From contig JAJLRJ010000005.1 of assembly GCA_024195265.1 (NCBI GenBank), positions 35,730,605-35,794,604 on the forward strand: a stretch of DNA of 64,000 bases, read 5' to 3'. Below the pieces are notes generated by a model. That model saw only the letters and a program-made list of their open reading frames with translations. It did no database searches and was not told the origin of the DNA. A program made the translations under genes and the position numbers. The DNA is from Dendrophyllia cribrosa. Lineage: Eukaryota; Cnidaria; Anthozoa; Scleractinia; Dendrophylliidae. This document shows positions 30,517 through 39,400 of this stretch, piece by piece. Position 1 is the stretch's first letter; each line of letters opens with the position of its first letter.

Positions 30517-31216
30517 ATGGAGAAGTTCGCTAAACAACTGGCTGAAGTTCGGTGCTTGGACACTAAAGGCGAATACAAAACCAAACTCGATGAGCTTGAT
30601 AAATAATACAAATTTATCCTCCTGCGCTCACTCGACAACTACACCAAGGAAATACGGCGTTCAAACCTACCAGAACGCCTTCATAACATCAAGGAGTGTC
30701 TTTCTCCCGTGACGCAGTACTCCCCACACTCACCTTTCACCCTTTTGAATGAAAGGATAAAATTTTGCCAAAACTGCAAAGGCACATTAAACCTCAGGAT
30801 GTTTTCATCAGAACTTTGCTGTGAGGACTGCGGGCTCTTAGAGCCTCTGGATGGTGTGACCTTCGATTATAACGAGCTCTATGGTGGTGATTACAAAATT
30901 ACCAAAAAAAGAATGCCCACCAAACACTACAACTTCAAAAAATCTCAACAAACATCTGAAAATTTGTGAACCCTACGTCTGCTTGTCCTCCGAAGAAATA
31001 CAACATGCAAATGAGGCATTCAAATTCATCGAAGAATATCTACCGGAAAGAATCTCTATGCCATTTGTAGCCCACAAAATCTTGGATGCAATTGTACAAA
31101 AATATCCACAACGGCATATTGTCAATTACTTCCGGCTACAAGTCCCAGAAAAATCAATGTGTAAACACGAACAAAACTGGAAGATCATGCTTGAAAAGAT
31201 GGGTCACGTTGAGTGA
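30517..31216 (+). pseudogene. Zinc-ribbon protein resembling viral late transcription factor 3, broken
   Basis: About 230 codons with an in-frame TAA at 30604-30606 and a one-base shift near 30940. A zinc ribbon is encoded around 30763-30834: two CxxC knuckles, FCQNCKG and CCEDCGL, 20-odd residues apart. It is followed by an aromatic/basic stretch (PTKHYNFKK) and a helical C-terminal domain with EEYLPERISMPFVAHKILDA and RLQVPEKSMCKHEQNWK. This order (zinc ribbon, His-containing linker, small helical domain) resembles the poxvirus/NCLDV late transcription factor VLTF3 family. If right, the protein would recruit transcription to late viral promoters, which would fit the uniform TATATA promoters in this element. 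The resemblance is by eye only. Confidence 0.5.
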
Positions 31217-31597
31217 CATTGCCATTGAAACTTTCGTGAGCACTTGGACCGTCATAGTCTTCCTCGTCATCACTACCGATGTCTGTATGCAGTAATGCCC
31301 ACTGTATGCATCTATAAGGCGACATGCCAGGACAAATGGCTCGGTGTCTGCCCATGTCCACTTCTGGCGATAAGAGTTCTTGACACATGTTTGTGAAGTA
31401 AATATAGGGAAATAGCAATAGTTTTGCCAGTGATAATGATTTTTTATTGAACGGCATACAGATTTCATCCTGCATTGATGAAGGGCCCTTGCAGCCAAGT
31501 CACGCTGGAGACTTATTTCAGCAAATTCAAGGATGTAATCTTTGATCATGTCTGCCAAATAATCCCAACGGGATTCACCAAAAGACAGTTGCTCCAT
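31185..31597 (-). pseudogene. Polinton protein of ~135 codons, one frameshift
   Basis: The N-terminal part from ATG 31597 reads MEQLSFGESRWDYLADMIKD and runs to about 31475. The C-terminal part to 31185 lies in another frame (KLLLFPYIYFTNMCQELLSP, then an acidic TDIGSDDEEDYDGPSAH tail). Composition is coherent across the junction, so a small indel near 31470 is likely. It overlaps the tail of the convergent zinc-ribbon gene. It starts 5 bases from the nuclease stop, with an ATATA element upstream inside the nuclease 3' end. Family unknown. Confidence 0.55.
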
Positions 31598-31601
31598 TGG
31601 C

Positions 31602-32738
31602 TCAGTTGGGATATAGATTGGGGTATGTTTTTTCAATTGGCTTCACTTTTGAGAGTAAGAAGGCTTCCATAATGGCACTGTCATCATCCAAATTGTTTGG
31701 AAAGGTTTTGACAGGGGTGGTTTGTTGGATGCTTTTGTCAATGTGTTTTTGTTTTGCCAAACAATCATGGAAGCTGTTTACTGATTCCTGAATGCCTTCC
31801 AAGAAGTTTGGTTGTTTTGTCTCCCAAATTTCTGTTATGTCCAGCAGCTTCCATGCGAAGAAGGCTACTGCCTTATAAAAGTTTGGGGGCCAATCTTCAC
31901 TGAATGTACTTCTGCCTATGTCCTTCAAAAAATCTAAATCGTTTAGTTTCTGATCCTCATCATATGTCATATAAAACCAATTTCCGCTACACAAGATATC
32001 TCCCGATGAAATTCCTCTCATAATTTTTTCAAACATTGCTGTTGATTTTGTTGCGCCGAGGTTAAGTAATTTTGTTTGATCTGGAAATAATTTTTGCTTG
32101 CAAGATAGAATGTAAATACCACAGGCGAGTGCTGATGGTTTTTTTGTTTTGTGCACAAGCCCTTTGTTTGGTAACGAATTGTGTTCAAGGCTAAGGCTAA
32201 GCTGCTTCAAAGAACACATTCTGAAATAAGCATCGACAAACAAGCCTTTGTTAACTCTCTCCCCGCTGAGAGCAAGACCGGTTTGTATTTGATCACGGTT
32301 TTGTTTAAGAATTTTATTTCTTGTAATCTTTCTGGTGTAAGGACACTTGAACTCTAACAAGACTATTGTCTCGTCTTTGTGTGAGAAGTATCCGTCTGGA
32401 CTGCAAGTGACCTTCCCAAAAAGAGGGTGATCCTTTGCAAGATTTAGAGAGCCCTTATATCCGAAAACTTTGACAGAATGTTTTTTCTCAAAGTATTCAC
32501 GGACTAGAGGTTCAAATAATGTGCCCCAAGCGCAGGCCACATTTTTGCTCATATCGATGGGCTTTACTTTTTTGCGAATTAGACTTGACTGACTATCAAA
32601 TGGCGAAGATCCTGTCAAGGCAGAGATCTCCGATGCACCGATTGTATTTTGTCTGGCTTTGACCCATTCTTCGCTCTTTTGGATCAGGCCTGTTTCACGC
32701 GATTTCAGGAATCTCTTGAAAGCTTGCACGTTCGCCAT
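31602..32738 (-). CDS. YqaJ-type viral recombinase/exonuclease
   Basis: An intact 378-residue protein of the PD-(D/E)XK superfamily, related to lambda exonuclease and the YqaJ domain. Visible motifs: EEWVKARQNTIGASEISALTG (residues ~23-43, the conserved G-x-S/E motif), WGTLFEPLVREYF (~71), the catalytic Asp in CSPDGYF (~115), and the E-x-K pair in LLEFKCP (~129-131). Such 5'-3' exonucleases act in recombination or processing of viral DNA ends, and a role at the hairpin-forming termini is conceivable. ATG 32738 is preferred over an in-frame ATG at 32774, because it follows TATATA by 9 nt and pairs with the polymerase start at the other end; both first codons lie in the inverted repeat. Confidence 0.85.
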   Translation of the reverse strand: MANVQAFKRFLKSRETGLIQKSEEWVKARQNTIGASEISALTGSSPFDSQSSLIRKKVKPIDMSKNVACAWGTLFEPLVREYFEKKHSVKVFGYKGSLNLAKDHPLFGKVTCSPDGYFSHKDETIVLLEFKCPYTRKITRNKILKQNRDQIQTGLALSGERVNKGLFVDAYFRMCSLKQLSLSLEHNSLPNKGLVHKTKKPSALACGIYILSCKQKLFPDQTKLLNLGATKSTAMFEKIMRGISSGDILCSGNWFYMTYDEDQKLNDLDFLKDIGRSTFSEDWPPNFYKAVAFFAWKLLDITEIWETKQPNFLEGIQESVNSFHDCLAKQKHIDKSIQQTTPVKTFPNNLDDDSAIMEAFLLSKVKPIEKTYPNLYPN

Positions 32739-32966
32739 GTGGGTTGGTATATACAGGGGTTTACGTTTCTTCAATTGGTTATACCAGGCCGGTGTGGGTT
32801 GTGCTGCCGGGTTGGGGCCTGTGGATAACCGGATTGCTAAAAAGTAGTAGTTAGTACAGTGCTAAACCGGGATCACCCGACATGTCAAAATAAGCGGTCC
32901 GAGCCGGTGAGGACCGCTTATTTTGACATGTCGGGGTGGTCCCGGTTTAGCACTGTACTAACTACT
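32734..32966. repeat. Right TIR of the Polinton
   Basis: A 233-bp inverted copy of 11398-11515 joined to 15932-16046, with a few single-base differences. The outer 121 bp (32846-32966) is the terminal palindrome with arms AGTAGTTAGTACAGTGC / GCACTGTACTAACTACT. Confidence 0.92.
32748..32753 (-). promoter_or_regulatory. TIR-borne TATATA before the nuclease gene
   Basis: Inverted-repeat counterpart of 16026-16033; TATATA 9 nt from ATG 32738. Confidence 0.6.
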
Positions 32967-32971
32967 ACCTA
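32967..32971. repeat. Polinton target-site duplication, right
   Basis: ACCTA, matching 11393-11397. Confidence 0.75.
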
Positions 32972-33261
32972 CAATGCCACTGTACAACTATAAAAGAGCC
33001 ATTCCTCTGATTCCTTGTGTCAGAAAATATCTTACATGCTTATGAAATCAGCTAAAAAGCCTACGAAGAAACACAACTTACGTCGGGTCAAAAATAAACC
33101 ATTGTTATTGGCTAAACTAAACAAGCCAATGAAAAGATAGAACATTTGATCCTCCCCAAGTGCATATAAGTCGCTAACATTCTACAACGTCAGTGTGATT
33201 TATTTGTGTTCTGACCATCTGCTTCTGGATATAAAATATTGTTCTAAAACTATAAAGCTTT

Positions 33262-33389
33262 GCAGGAATTTTTTTTCCTGGGGTTTTTGTTTTGCACGAT
33301 ATTTTTTTTGCAGTTCAAGGCCGTGCTCGAATTTTTTTTTGGTATTTGCCCAACCCCCCCCCCTCAAAAATCTAATGGTCCGTCCCTAA
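33262..33389. repeat. Dispersed repeat with C-run, copy 2
   Basis: Reverse complement of the repeat at 10105-10262: T-runs, then a C-run and 'aatctaatggtccgtccct'. Confidence 0.7.
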
Positions 33390-33479
33390 AGACGACACGC
33401 GCGAGGAGAGATTTTTGACACTGTGAGCAAAATAAGCGAGTTTGCGAGTTTTGTACTGTAAGTTTACTGCCAGTTTGGA

Positions 33480-34035
33480 TTAAAACAGTGAAAGTACAAC
33501 ACAAGGTGTGATTTCTTGGTGTACCAGTTGAAAGTTCGGTACATCATGAGAACTAACAGCAAACAGCGGGAGAGGGTCAAGATAAAAGATGTGGAATTGG
33601 AGGTCCAACGCTTTACATATCCAGGGAGAATCGTTACATTAGATGGAGGAAAACACCATCGATATCTATTAAGACCAAGCTACGAATCTTTTCAACCAAT
33701 GTCCAGAGAAAATCAGCAATAGGGAACTTTGAGCAAAAACAGAGCAAGAATGCATCCCAACAGAGATCGCCTGCAGGCGCAAGTGAAATTGGATCGGCCA
33801 CACTTTGCGGAAGCCAAAATCTGACACGAACAGGCAGGCCCTGGAATGGAATCCGCAGGGTAAAAGAAAGATGGAAAGGCCAGTGAAAACATGGAGAAGA
33901 AGAGGTCGAAGAGGAACGCAAAGAAGCCAACATCACCTGGCACACGGCAAAGAATCGAAAACAGCTACAAATAGAGTCCGCTGGCGCAGCACTGTCGATG
34001 CCCTTTGTTCCATTCGGAACCTAATGGATTAACTA
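33480..34035 (+). pseudogene. 3' fragment of a LINE (RTE/CR1-like)
   Basis: Broken translation preserves the end of a LINE reverse transcriptase. 33516-33660 gives QRERVKIKDVELEVQRFTYPG, followed by a remnant of the post-RT region. 33840-34032 gives [18 protein letters not shown] and [15 protein letters not shown], the familiar C-terminus of such elements (PQGKRKRGRP-type motif and W/R-rich end). There are several frame changes and no endonuclease. It lies 500 bp outside the Polinton. Confidence 0.7.
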
Positions 34036-34375
34036 CTACTAACTACTAAGAAAATCAGTCTTTTCTGATCGCAAAAAAATAATTCCATAAAAACATAAAA
34101 AATCGCCCACTCCCGCAAAAATTTAGTCCCACACGGAAGGCGCGAAAGAGAGCGAGACGAGTTTACCCCGGTCTCTCCTCGTTTTCCCCGCTTGTTCGCG
34201 CGCCGTTTTTTCGCTGTACCCCGGCCCCACAATTTTAAATCCTGGAACAGGCTATATACAATCCTCCTTCAATCTCGTAAATAACCGGCTAGGTTGCAAC
34301 AAAATATCAGAGGGAAAAGCACTACATATCGTGCACGTACTGGACATGTATTTACTGTTCTAGCCTGGAAAAAAG

Positions 34376-34455
34376 CAACCTCGTTCCCAGGGTCCTCCTC
34401 TTCCCGCCCACTGGAGGGGACGGGAAGAAGAGAGACCCTGGGGACGAGGTTGGGA
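34376..34455. repeat. Small MITE with AACCTCGTTCCCAGGG ends
   Basis: AACCTCGTTCCCAGGGTC and GACCCTGGGGACGAGGTT form the inverted ends of an ~80-bp unit with short GGGAAGAG-type inner arms. Other copies or ends occur at 2343 and 5140-5192. Confidence 0.7.
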
Positions 34456-36453
34456 AAAAAGTCGGTCTGAGCAAAGCAGAAGAAAGGTCAGGAAAGTGAC
34501 ACTGGGCATATTTGTTTTCGCCGCAGGCATAATTCTTTAAATGTTTTGAGATATCAGGGAGCAGAATCAAATGACTGGAAATTGGGGGAAAACAGTGTTT
34601 TCTCTACTTTCGTCCAGGACTTTTGTGCTTTCAGACAGTGCTCTAAGCTGACAAAGGACTAACGTTAGAAACGTCCCGGCTGTAACTCCACTACTCATAT
34701 GGCAACTTTAAGCAAAGATTGTTTAATAAACTTTCCGCTTGCTTACCCGGAACAGTAAAATTAGGAGTCGTTGAGAGTCTAAGTTTTAGTCAAATTTAAT
34801 ACACAAAGCGCGCATAATTTCAGGTAACTCTTGCTGTAATACAAGCTAATATATGTTTTTATGTTTTTACGTATAGGAGTTGTCACATACACTGTTTGTA
34901 ATAGTTTTGGTTATAAATAAGTTAGAGCGAGATTCGAGTTATCGACGGTAAAATTACAGTAAATGTAAATCAGTGGGAATTAATTTGGCTCAATTAGCTG
35001 ACGTTATTATTCTTTCTTTCCATTGTTTATCTGATGCTGAATAGTTGGAATTATTTTTGGCAGTTCAGACATATACCCTGCTGATTTATTGAAATGACAC
35101 CCGGACAGCTGTGACCAAATTAGAAGCTGACTCAGGTCAATTACTATCCGGCACAGAAGAATTAACACGATTACAGGAATTATCATAAAGACGGCTTTTT
35201 AGTTGACACTTGCACCTTGGAGAATCATTACTATTTTTACTGATTTCACAGGTAGGTTTGATTTATTTCTAGTTTCATTGTGCAACATGAATTATTTCTA
35301 ACTCATTTTCGAAAAGCCAGTTATCTCTGCCAAGTTTTGGATCAATCAAACCGTAACGTTGCCGTGCGCACATTCTTTATATGTAAACTGAAGAGTAAAG
35401 GACGTTAAGGCGACATTTCAGTCGGCATTGCTGCCTTCGTAAGGGCACACTAAGGAGTTTAAGCAACGACGTCGGCAGCGCCAAAGAAAACGTCACTTGA
35501 AACAAGAATTCGCGCTATTTTAAACGACTGTGCAGTTGTCTGAATTTGTTTAGTTTGTCTAATGTGACTGGATTGTCCAGGAGCTGATGACTTTTAAGTT
35601 CAAATAGAGAAAGAAAACTGAATTAAACGTCTTGTGCTCACTTTGTTAACAAAACCTATAATTTTATCATTTGACGTTGTTTTATTTGCAGGGAACGGCA
35701 AAGAAATGTACTAAAATGTAAAACGCGCATGCTGAGGCAATGTTTTCGCTCATGTAAACCTATTGTTTTGTGCCGTTCTCGCTGCCGTTGCCATCGTGGT
35801 CAGTTGCTTTACTGGTTTAATTTCCTACTAATTTTCACACGAGTAACAGCAGTTTCCCGCTTTTGTTGTCAGTACACCAATAGTGCAGAGCCCTAACACT
35901 TTTCATGAAAAAGGCTTTTTCATGAAAAGTGTTAGGGCTCTGCACTATTGTTTGACCCGATTTATACCGGCGGTACAAAACTACCCCTGATTCATTTTTA
36001 ACTAGAAGTCTTTTTAGTAACACGTCTCAAGTGATTCAATCTGCAACATCCTTTCGATTTCGACATATTTCTAATCAACCATAACAGAGAACATTAAAAT
36101 TTTAAAAACAAATACGTTCAAACAAAGTCGGAAAGTAAATTGTCGACGTTTGGTTTGTGATATTGTTTAAAATGCATATGTGATGTGTAAGCAATGTAGT
36201 TTCAGCCAATCAGAATCCGCTTAATAGGGTGCAGTGTCCGAGTAAGCCTGGTTTTGGTATTCCCATCTCGCAGTTGAAGCGGAACATACTTTAATTTAGT
36301 GAACAAGTACAAACAACTAAAACAAAGCAGAATGGTAAAGCGATTGTTCCACTTACAATGTCATCTTATTCTTGGACACTTAAAAAATCTTAATGAGATG
36401 GTAATCTTCTCAATGTATAATCTTTGAACTTGCTTACAGTCAAGTTATTGGTG
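34456..36453. other. Intergenic stretch upstream of the GRXCR gene
   Basis: No supported coding sequence. The only strong structure is the 73-bp palindrome at 35878-35950. The last few hundred bases are presumably the promoter and 5' UTR of the gene starting at 36472; unseen non-coding exons are possible. Confidence 0.5.
35878..35950. repeat. Perfect palindrome, 36-bp arms with a one-base centre
   Basis: CAATAGTGCAGAGCCCTAAC... reads identically on both strands, with a single G at 35914 as centre. No mismatch was found in either arm. Confidence 0.93.
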
Positions 36454-36471
36454 ATGTTCCGTTTAGGTAAG

Positions 36472-39400
36472 ATGTCAGCAAATCGAGACTCCGCAAACAC
36501 CGTCGAACTAACGTCTTTTAACAATGGTTCAAACGGAGAATCGGCCGCTCCATCGGCGCAAGAATGTCCACACAATGGCGTGGAAAAGAAGATTCCGCCA
36601 AATCATAGCTTATCTCAAACAGAAATTCTTGGGCCAACAGGTACCGTGCGGGGATTTAGGAACATAATAAAAGAACGGAAAGAATGTTTGAGACTCAGCT
36701 TTGTTGGAGAAGCGTTTGAGGTAGGACACACTGAACGGTTGAAGATAACTCAACTTAGATTTCAAGTATTTAACTTTGCTTCTTGTTAATTATTTATGCG
36801 AATACGGTTATATCTTTGTGATGAAGTGATGGCTCAATGTAAAATTTCTGATTATTCAATCTTTTTATTGATAACATTTGCTTGATAGGAAAACAGCGAA
36901 GAAGGGAAAATCGTTGTGTACACGACATCAATGGGAGGAATTCGCTCCACAGTGGACGAGTGTGCATATGTCAAGAAATTGTTCGACAATCTAGGACTTA
37001 AAGTGGACGAGCGAGATATATTTATGCACAAGGATTATCAATACCAACTTGACACAAGACTGGCCGTACAGAACGCACCCGTGCCGCATGTATTTGTAAA
37101 TGGCGATTCTTTAGGGGTAAGAGACAACATTTAGTTTGTTTTTTGATGTTTCAAAGAGCGGATCACTCGTTCTTGAGATAACTGAATGAGGTTGTCAAAC
37201 TACTCACAGATTAAAACAAATCCTTGACTGTTAAAAACCGAGAAGTTTTGTTCGATAACATTAACATTATTTAACTTTATTTTCTTTCATGTTATTTGTA
37301 GTCCTAAAGTCAATGTTAAGTCCTTTACATCCCACAACAAATCCGTACGGATTACTATATATCTGTTGCGGATCATGGGTCCGCTGATGTTTACGCATAA
37401 TAAATACACGGAAAATACTCGTTTATTTTGGGCCAAATTTGCATAACATCAAGTCTTTCGCAATTGTCCGCATATGCAGATGATAATATTATTTAGACTA
37501 CATTTCAATATTAAAATACATGTTATTGATCTAGCTTGTTCGGTCGGTATTGGGAAATATTGGCCGAGTTCTTTTCTTGTAAGTTTATTAACTTGCAAAA
37601 AAAAGAACAAGAACAATACGGACCGAACGAGCTTGTTCAATAAAGTTTCTATTATAATGACGTTTTAAAATTTTGCGATAAATTATAATTAATGTAACCA
37701 TTCTCAGCGAATGGCGCGCGCCAAAGCTAAGCATTGTGATTCTTTCATTTTTCAAGCCACTTTGCGAAAAATTTAAACAAAATTGTCCGCCAAACATGAG
37801 GAAAAATGTTTCTACTTAATAGAAAACAGTTTTTATTTGTTCATTGTTTCATAAAAGAAATTCGGTGAAATGAGTTCGTGGGCGGTCCATCTTAGCGGTC
37901 CGTATTGCAAAATTTAGATCGCTCAGGGAACCAATCAGAATGCTCCTTTTCATCGTGGGCCAGTTTGCCATATAATAAAAAGGCTTTCATAACATTTGGT
38001 TCCGTAATGTATTTCAGTCGTACCAGATGATTCAAACTTTCAACAGCCGGCTTTGCGCGTATAATCCAAAGTCAAAAATTAAGAGATTAAATACAAGTTT
38101 TCCTTGGTAACTGTTCCCAAATGTCAAATAACTGCTATTTTGTCTAAAAAGTGAATTTAGTCTATGTTCCCACTGTAACGGTACAAGTGCAAGCACTGTT
38201 TGTATCCGTGCAAGTTTTGTACCCGGCTCACACGATACTAGTGATTCTGGTATAGTATTTCTGTACACACAGTACCGATGAAAACAGCTGGCCCAGCTGT
38301 TTTTACCTATCGTGAACTCGCCAACAAAATTAATAGCGGCGCCAAAGAAATAAGTTATGGACCAACGAGAAATAGCCTGCAAGCAAACTCTTGGGCTCAG
38401 CGGTTGGCCCGAGACTTGCGCAGGCTAAACGAGAAATAATGTTCTGTCGTGATATTTGGAAATTCATTACCGCGTAAGTGCGGATCACATTCGTTTCTAC
38501 TGAACAAAATCTGCATATCACACTCTGGTAAAGACACTTTCATTTCGCTTCGTGGGCAATATTTGAACTTTCAGTGTAGCACTGTACTGGATCAAAATTT
38601 ACACTGACTTACACAACCAGCTCTTTTATTTGGTTTTGCTCACTCATAAAGAAATATTTACACTTATAGGAACATTTTGGCACATAACACCCTGACTAAT
38701 ACAATGACCTATTTGCAGAATTTTCATAGAAAATACAAATCACCAAATAGGAATTAATTACCTTACTGATATTTCAGAGGTATTCTTTTGCATACCTGAC
38801 GTTTCAACAGATATTTCTACAAAACAAATTTCTATCAAGTGACTGCATCAATTTTTATCTCAGAACTAAATAAGTTTTTTTATTTCTCAACAATTTGTCT
38901 TCTTTTATCCACTGAGATATTAACTTGCAAAATTCTTGCCAGGACAGTTCACAAGTGCGATAAGAAGTTCAATAAAACCGGGGTATGTGCAGTGCCGGTG
39001 CACTGGCCATTACATGGGCTATTACAGTTATCTAGTACAAGTGACAAGTTTTGCAACACAAGTCCAAGTGACTGTATTCCAACTAAAGAAAACAGGTGTC
39101 CTTTTTGTTTAGGTGGTTAGTTATCAACAACTCTCCTTGTCCCGCGTAAATAAGAAGTAAAGGACCGCAAACGAAAATGCTGCTGGAGTACGAAGGATCT
39201 GGAGAAGATCTAGTCAGCCAAAAATAGAGATAAAATGACAGTACAAAGCAAGGCTGATACTCCGACAACGACAACGACATGATAGAGCCCAAACTGAAAG
39301 CCAAAATACAACCGTGGACAGCTGTTTCGACCTGGTTGGGTCTCGTCAGCACGGTGCATCAGCAAAAAGATAGAAAAACTAGCGCGAACGCCAATTCTCT

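Larger units (their letters stand above)
11398..32966. mobile_element. Maverick/Polinton virus-like transposon, interrupted by a LINE
   Basis: Bounded by 233-bp inverted repeats (left: 11398-11515 plus 15932-16046; right: 32734-32966) and a 5-bp duplication ACCTA. Without the nested LINE it is about 17.2 kb, within the 15-20 kb typical of Polintons. It encodes the diagnostic set: protein-primed DNA polymerase B, retroviral-type integrase, packaging ATPase and candidate capsid proteins. It also has a YqaJ nuclease and a zinc-ribbon protein. Known Polintons replicate through a protein-primed polymerase and are thought to be able to form virions. Here several key genes carry frameshifts or stops, so this copy is inactive. 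No adenovirus-type protease was recognised in it. Confidence 0.92.
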
